DNA from: Desulfopila aestuarii DSM 18488 | GTDB taxonomy: Bacteria; Desulfobacterota; Desulfobulbia; Desulfobulbales; Desulfocapsaceae | Direction: 5' to 3' | Assembly (NCBI GenBank): GCA_945863875.1 | Contig: CAMBBS010000001.1 | Location: 211,993 to 275,992, forward strand | Length of the DNA stretch: 64,000 nt | In this document: one piece after another, positions 61,598 through 64,000 of the stretch | How positions within the stretch are numbered: the stretch's first letter is position 1 | Layout: the number at the start of each line of letters is the position of its first letter | Notes under the pieces: generated by a model | The model's database searches: none | Seen by the model: only the letters and a program-made list of their open reading frames with translations | What the model was told of the DNA's origin: nothing | Position numbers and translations under genes: made by a program

Positions 61598-61776
61598 AGG
61601 ATTACCAATCGATCCAGCGGGTTGACGATGAAGGGAAATACCTGTTTGATTTTATGACCGCTTCTGTCTGGAATGCCCGCAAACTGACAATTCTCGGGGC
61701 ACGCACCCCAACCGGCAAATGGCTTGTAGTTGAGGTCGGTGAAGAGCCGATGAAAAATGTCCAAAAAAATGGTTGA
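61426..61776 (+). CDS. Small hypothetical ORF overlapping the transposase fragment
   Basis: Up to 116 residues in a second frame. The 3' half (GKYLFDFMTASVWNARKL, GARTPTGKWLVVEVGEEP) looks protein-like but belongs to no family I recognise. May be only the 3' part of a gene fused at the break near 61530. Confidence 0.25.
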   Translation: MVVQRGPATAGTVFTGGFFSLSDARWPGGEMVMVLRHLHDRHPFHYHPGFKLVGSDLEDYQSIQRVDDEGKYLFDFMTASVWNARKLTILGARTPTGKWLVVEVGEEPMKNVQKNG

Positions 61777-61789
61777 TTTTCATCCTCCA

Positions 61790-61807
61790 TTTACGAGGTC
61801 TGTATAA
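61790..61807 (+). repeat. Dispersed repeat TTTACGAGGTCTGTATAA, copy 2
   Basis: Exact 18-base match to 59205-59222, and 13-base inverted match to 61007-61019. Confidence 0.6.
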
Positions 61808-61986
61808 TAAATTTTATCTCTAAAGTTCTCGGACTGAAATTGAAAGGCAAATTGTTAGATAATGTTCCATATTCAGGAGAATTTTTTAAAAATGTTTATT
61901 GTTGACCTCGAGGGCCGTTCCCAGGCACAGAGCCTACTCGTCTCGGTCCGATCAATTCGAGGCCTCACTGCCTCCACTCTTCTGTT

Positions 61987-63383
61987 TTACCCGGCGTGAT
62001 GGGGAGGGAACCCAAGTGATCTACGTGGGTATTCTTTGAGCGCCTTTCGAGCGAGATCTCGGTGCTCACCATCGGATTCTGATAGCGCCTCAAGCGTCTT
62101 CCGCAGATTACAGGGCGAGTATTTGGATCCTGAAGAAGCCAAGCGAAGGACGGATTCATCAATCGTCTCGTTGACGCGGTGCTCTTCACCCAACTTCGGC
62201 TTGTCGTCACTAGTCCCCACTCTGGTAGCCATGATCGGACGATAGCGGCGCTCGTGAAAACGCTTAAAGATCCCGTAAAAAAACTCGCTAAACGAATCCC
62301 TTATGAGTCCCTTCCGCGGTTCAACTTCGCTATCTATGTCCTCCTTGAAACGTAACCCAGCGCGATCGGCTTTAGCCATCATCCAGCGCAGCGGAGTAAG
62401 GTGTAACTCATTGTTTTTGTACCCACCTCCAACATTTGAGTGGGCACCTATAAACCAGCGCTGTTCTGTGCGTTTTGGGCAATATCCGTTCTTGGGCACA
62501 ATCCAAACCCGCTCGGCAAATGGGGCGCGATGTTCATCAACCGCCAAGGCTTGGAATGCAGATTCGACGATCTCTGGCAGGTGTCGGGTATACCTGCAGA
62601 CGAGTGTACCCTGGTGACTGATATTATTCTCCTGCAGGGTTTCACCGAACAAACAGCGGACTGTCGCACTAACTAAGAGGCGGGGATGCCAACGGCTGAC
62701 ATCACTTTCTTGCTCGTCATCACGCCACAGATGAGGAAGTAGCGCCTCAAGCCCGGCTGCTCGCACTGTATCGAACACCCCAAAAAACTTGATCGGCACT
62801 TCTGTTGTACCGCCGAGTAATTTCGTTGATTGGGCTGACAGATTCATTCCACCCTCGCGCATTTTGAGTAATTCTCGCCGACTCTCTGCCTCCTCCACAT
62901 TGTCTTCCTGAGCTTTTCTCGTCGCGTCAAGGTAGCGCTTAAAGAGAGTGTCAATCGACAAATCCGCTCCAGGTTTTATTAAGCCGCACCACTCACAGAA
63001 ACCCACGAGTATATGTGCAGCAAAAGCGCCCCGGCTGAAACCGAAAACGAACACATCGTCCCCTTCGTGATAGTTATCCTTCAAGAACTTGTAAGCATCC
63101 CTGGCTTGGCGGGACATATAACGGCCAAAGATACGTCTCCCCCTGGCCTTTTCGTGCCATTTAACCCCAACACCCTTGAAATACTTGGTGTGTTGCCTCC
63201 AGCCATCGCCCGACTCGGCAACCAGGTACTCAAGTTTATGGATGTTTGTCTCAGATTTCCTGTCGTTATTTGTTCCGTCGAGAAGTAGGACAAGACGCCT
63301 TGGCCTATTCCTTCATATTCGTAGCTTGGCCGCTCCTCTTGGGGTGCGGCGAAGATCCTCCATAGTTTTGACCATACCACCAT
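61987..63383 (-). pseudogene. DUF2235 (Tle1-like) hydrolase, single frameshift near the N-terminus
   Basis: The downstream frame (from about 63306) reads RPRRLVLLLDGTNND, GWRQHTKYFKGVGV, GFSRGAFAAHILVG (nucleophile elbow GxSxG) and GAHSNVGGGY, the motifs of DUF2235/Tle1 alpha-beta hydrolases, which include type VI secretion phospholipases. The start ATG at 63383 has GAGGAGG 5 bases upstream and encodes MVVWSKLWRIFAAPQEERPSYEYEG in the other frame. One lost A at about 63308 would join them (EYEG-NRPRR). No VgrG or immunity gene is seen in the window; downstream of the gene lies 180 bp of unassigned sequence. Confidence 0.72.
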
Positions 63384-63628
63384 TACGTCCTCCTCTTTTT
63401 TCCTGATATAGGAGATATCGTGAGTGCGTATTCTTCCTTTAATGATCTTTACAGGACTAGTTATTCCTGACAGATTACAGTTTTTTATGGATATAGCGTC
63501 GTATTCTAACATTTCTCTAAAGCCATCTGGGTTCGTTTTAATCCCATCATTAGACGCATTAATAAACAACAGGTAAACCAGCGGCTCTGCCGGTGGACTG
63601 CTAAAGTTTGACAATTACGGCAATAAAA
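63384..63628. other. Sequence between the DUF2235 gene and the IS200 remnant
   Basis: The minus-strand frame from the DUF2235 start remains open upstream to about 63614 (AEPLVYLLFINASNDG, EYDAISIKNCNLSGITSP) with no recognised family. It may be the end of an upstream gene interrupted by the IS200 insertion. Confidence 0.3.
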
Positions 63629-63680
63629 GGGAAGTCTCAAAGTTCTATACCGCTCAAAGTTCAAGAAAAGGAGACTTCCC
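63629..63680 (+). repeat. IS200-type 5' hairpin before tnpA
   Basis: Perfect 10-bp arms GGGAAGTCTC (63629-63638) and GAGACTTCCC (63671-63680), the second directly before the tnpA ATG and covering its ribosome site. IS200 elements use such a stem to suppress transposase translation. Confidence 0.65.
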
Positions 63681-64000
63681 ATGTACGACGCAGAAAGTTT
63701 ACGCCACACGAAGTGGGAATTGCAAGTACCACATTGTGTGGATTCCGAAGTGCCGTAAAAAGGCAATATTTGAAGATCTCAGGAAATACCTTGGAGAGAT
63801 ATTTCCAGATTTGGCAATGCCAAAGGAATGTAAGGCGGTTGAAGGGCATCGGATGCCTGATCATGTCCACATTTTGATCTCCATTCCCCCCCGAACATTC
63901 GGTATCTCAGGTTGTTGGTTTTATCAAAGGCAAAAGTGCGATTCAAATCGGACGGAATTTTCAAGGACGAAAAACGAATTTTGTTGGGCAGCATTTCTGG
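63681..64000 (+). pseudogene. tnpA: IS200/IS605-family Y1 transposase, frameshifted and cut by window edge
   Basis: Starts MYDAESLRHTKWE. After an extra T at 63720, YHIVWIPKCRKKAIFEDL, CKAVEGHRMPDHVHILISIPP continue with the catalytic HUH motif HVH. An extra C in the run at 63886-63892 shifts the frame again; then EHSVSQVVGFIKGKSAI is read to the window end. The catalytic Tyr lies further on or beyond the edge. Confidence 0.72.

Noticed and set aside
63081..63614. 177-codon minus-strand frame as a separate gene
   Set aside because: Its 3' half lies in the wrong frame of the DUF2235 gene; the frame break at about 63308 explains it better than two genes.

Overview
The window reads as a chromosomal segment of a strictly anaerobic, Gram-negative deltaproteobacterium (Desulfobacterota), most like the Desulfobulbaceae. 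Supporting signs are a biotin-dependent, probably Na+-pumping methylmalonyl-CoA decarboxylase cluster, an EtfA with an N-terminal ferredoxin domain, a PxxKW-type cysteine-rich protein, an hcp/ferredoxin pair behind HcpR-like sites, and a lone Rieske/cytochrome b pair. The genus is inference. About 58 kb is ordinary, dense chromosome. The last 5.5 kb (58.6-64 kb) is a mosaic of broken mobile-element genes.

Layout. 0-3 kb (minus): acyl-CoA carboxyltransferase/decarboxylase genes (BCCP, OadG-like, MmdA-like) behind a TetR regulator whose start codon lies in a palindrome repeated further upstream. 3.5-8.1 kb: AcuI-like reductase, histone-deacetylase-family hydrolase, CBS protein, secreted protein, RNase D. 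8.3-13.8 kb: YejBE peptide permeases, then an Mla-type lipid transport operon (mlaE-F-D-C plus a cyclic-nucleotide-binding protein). 14-22.9 kb: a long fatty-acid operon yceD-rpmF-plsX-fabH-[acyl-CoA dehydrogenase-etfB-etfA]-fabG-acpP-fabF-rpiB, closed by a strong terminator. 23-29.5 kb: nrdR-ribD, a ParB-like protein, IHF/HU, PilC, PxxKW protein, YggS and TatD. 29.8-33.7 kb: a roadblock/MglA GTPase/919-residue acidic protein operon. 33.7-39.3 kb (minus): rsmD-coaD-Rieske-cytochrome b, and ilvB-ilvN-psd.

39.4-41.4 kb holds leuA behind a complete leucine attenuator: promoter, a leader peptide with seven leucines in ten codons, and an antiterminator/terminator pair. 42-46.4 kb holds a second CBS protein, a cysteine-cluster protein, and a ferredoxin gene and hcp. 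Each of those two has a near-identical HcpR-type palindrome at class II activator distance from a -10 box. 47.2-49.7 kb is the queCDEF queuosine-precursor operon behind a preQ1-I riboswitch that overlaps the queC ribosome-binding site. 49.9-51.4 kb: SUI1/YciH, a HEAT-repeat envelope protein and a CopZ-like chaperone. 51.5-58.6 kb: a Cus-type Cu(I)/Ag(I) efflux operon (Cys-rich secreted protein, CusC, CusB, CusA with the complete methionine triad, and a Met/His-rich periplasmic protein).

58.6-64 kb contains remnants of IS1634-like, IS21 (IstB plus CHC2 zinc-finger protein) and IS200 transposases, two fragments of another transposase-like protein, a dispersed 13-18 bp repeat, and a DUF2235 (Tle1-like) hydrolase. 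Six reading-frame breaks here can each be closed by one base, all in homopolymer runs. This suggests either gene decay or local sequencing error.
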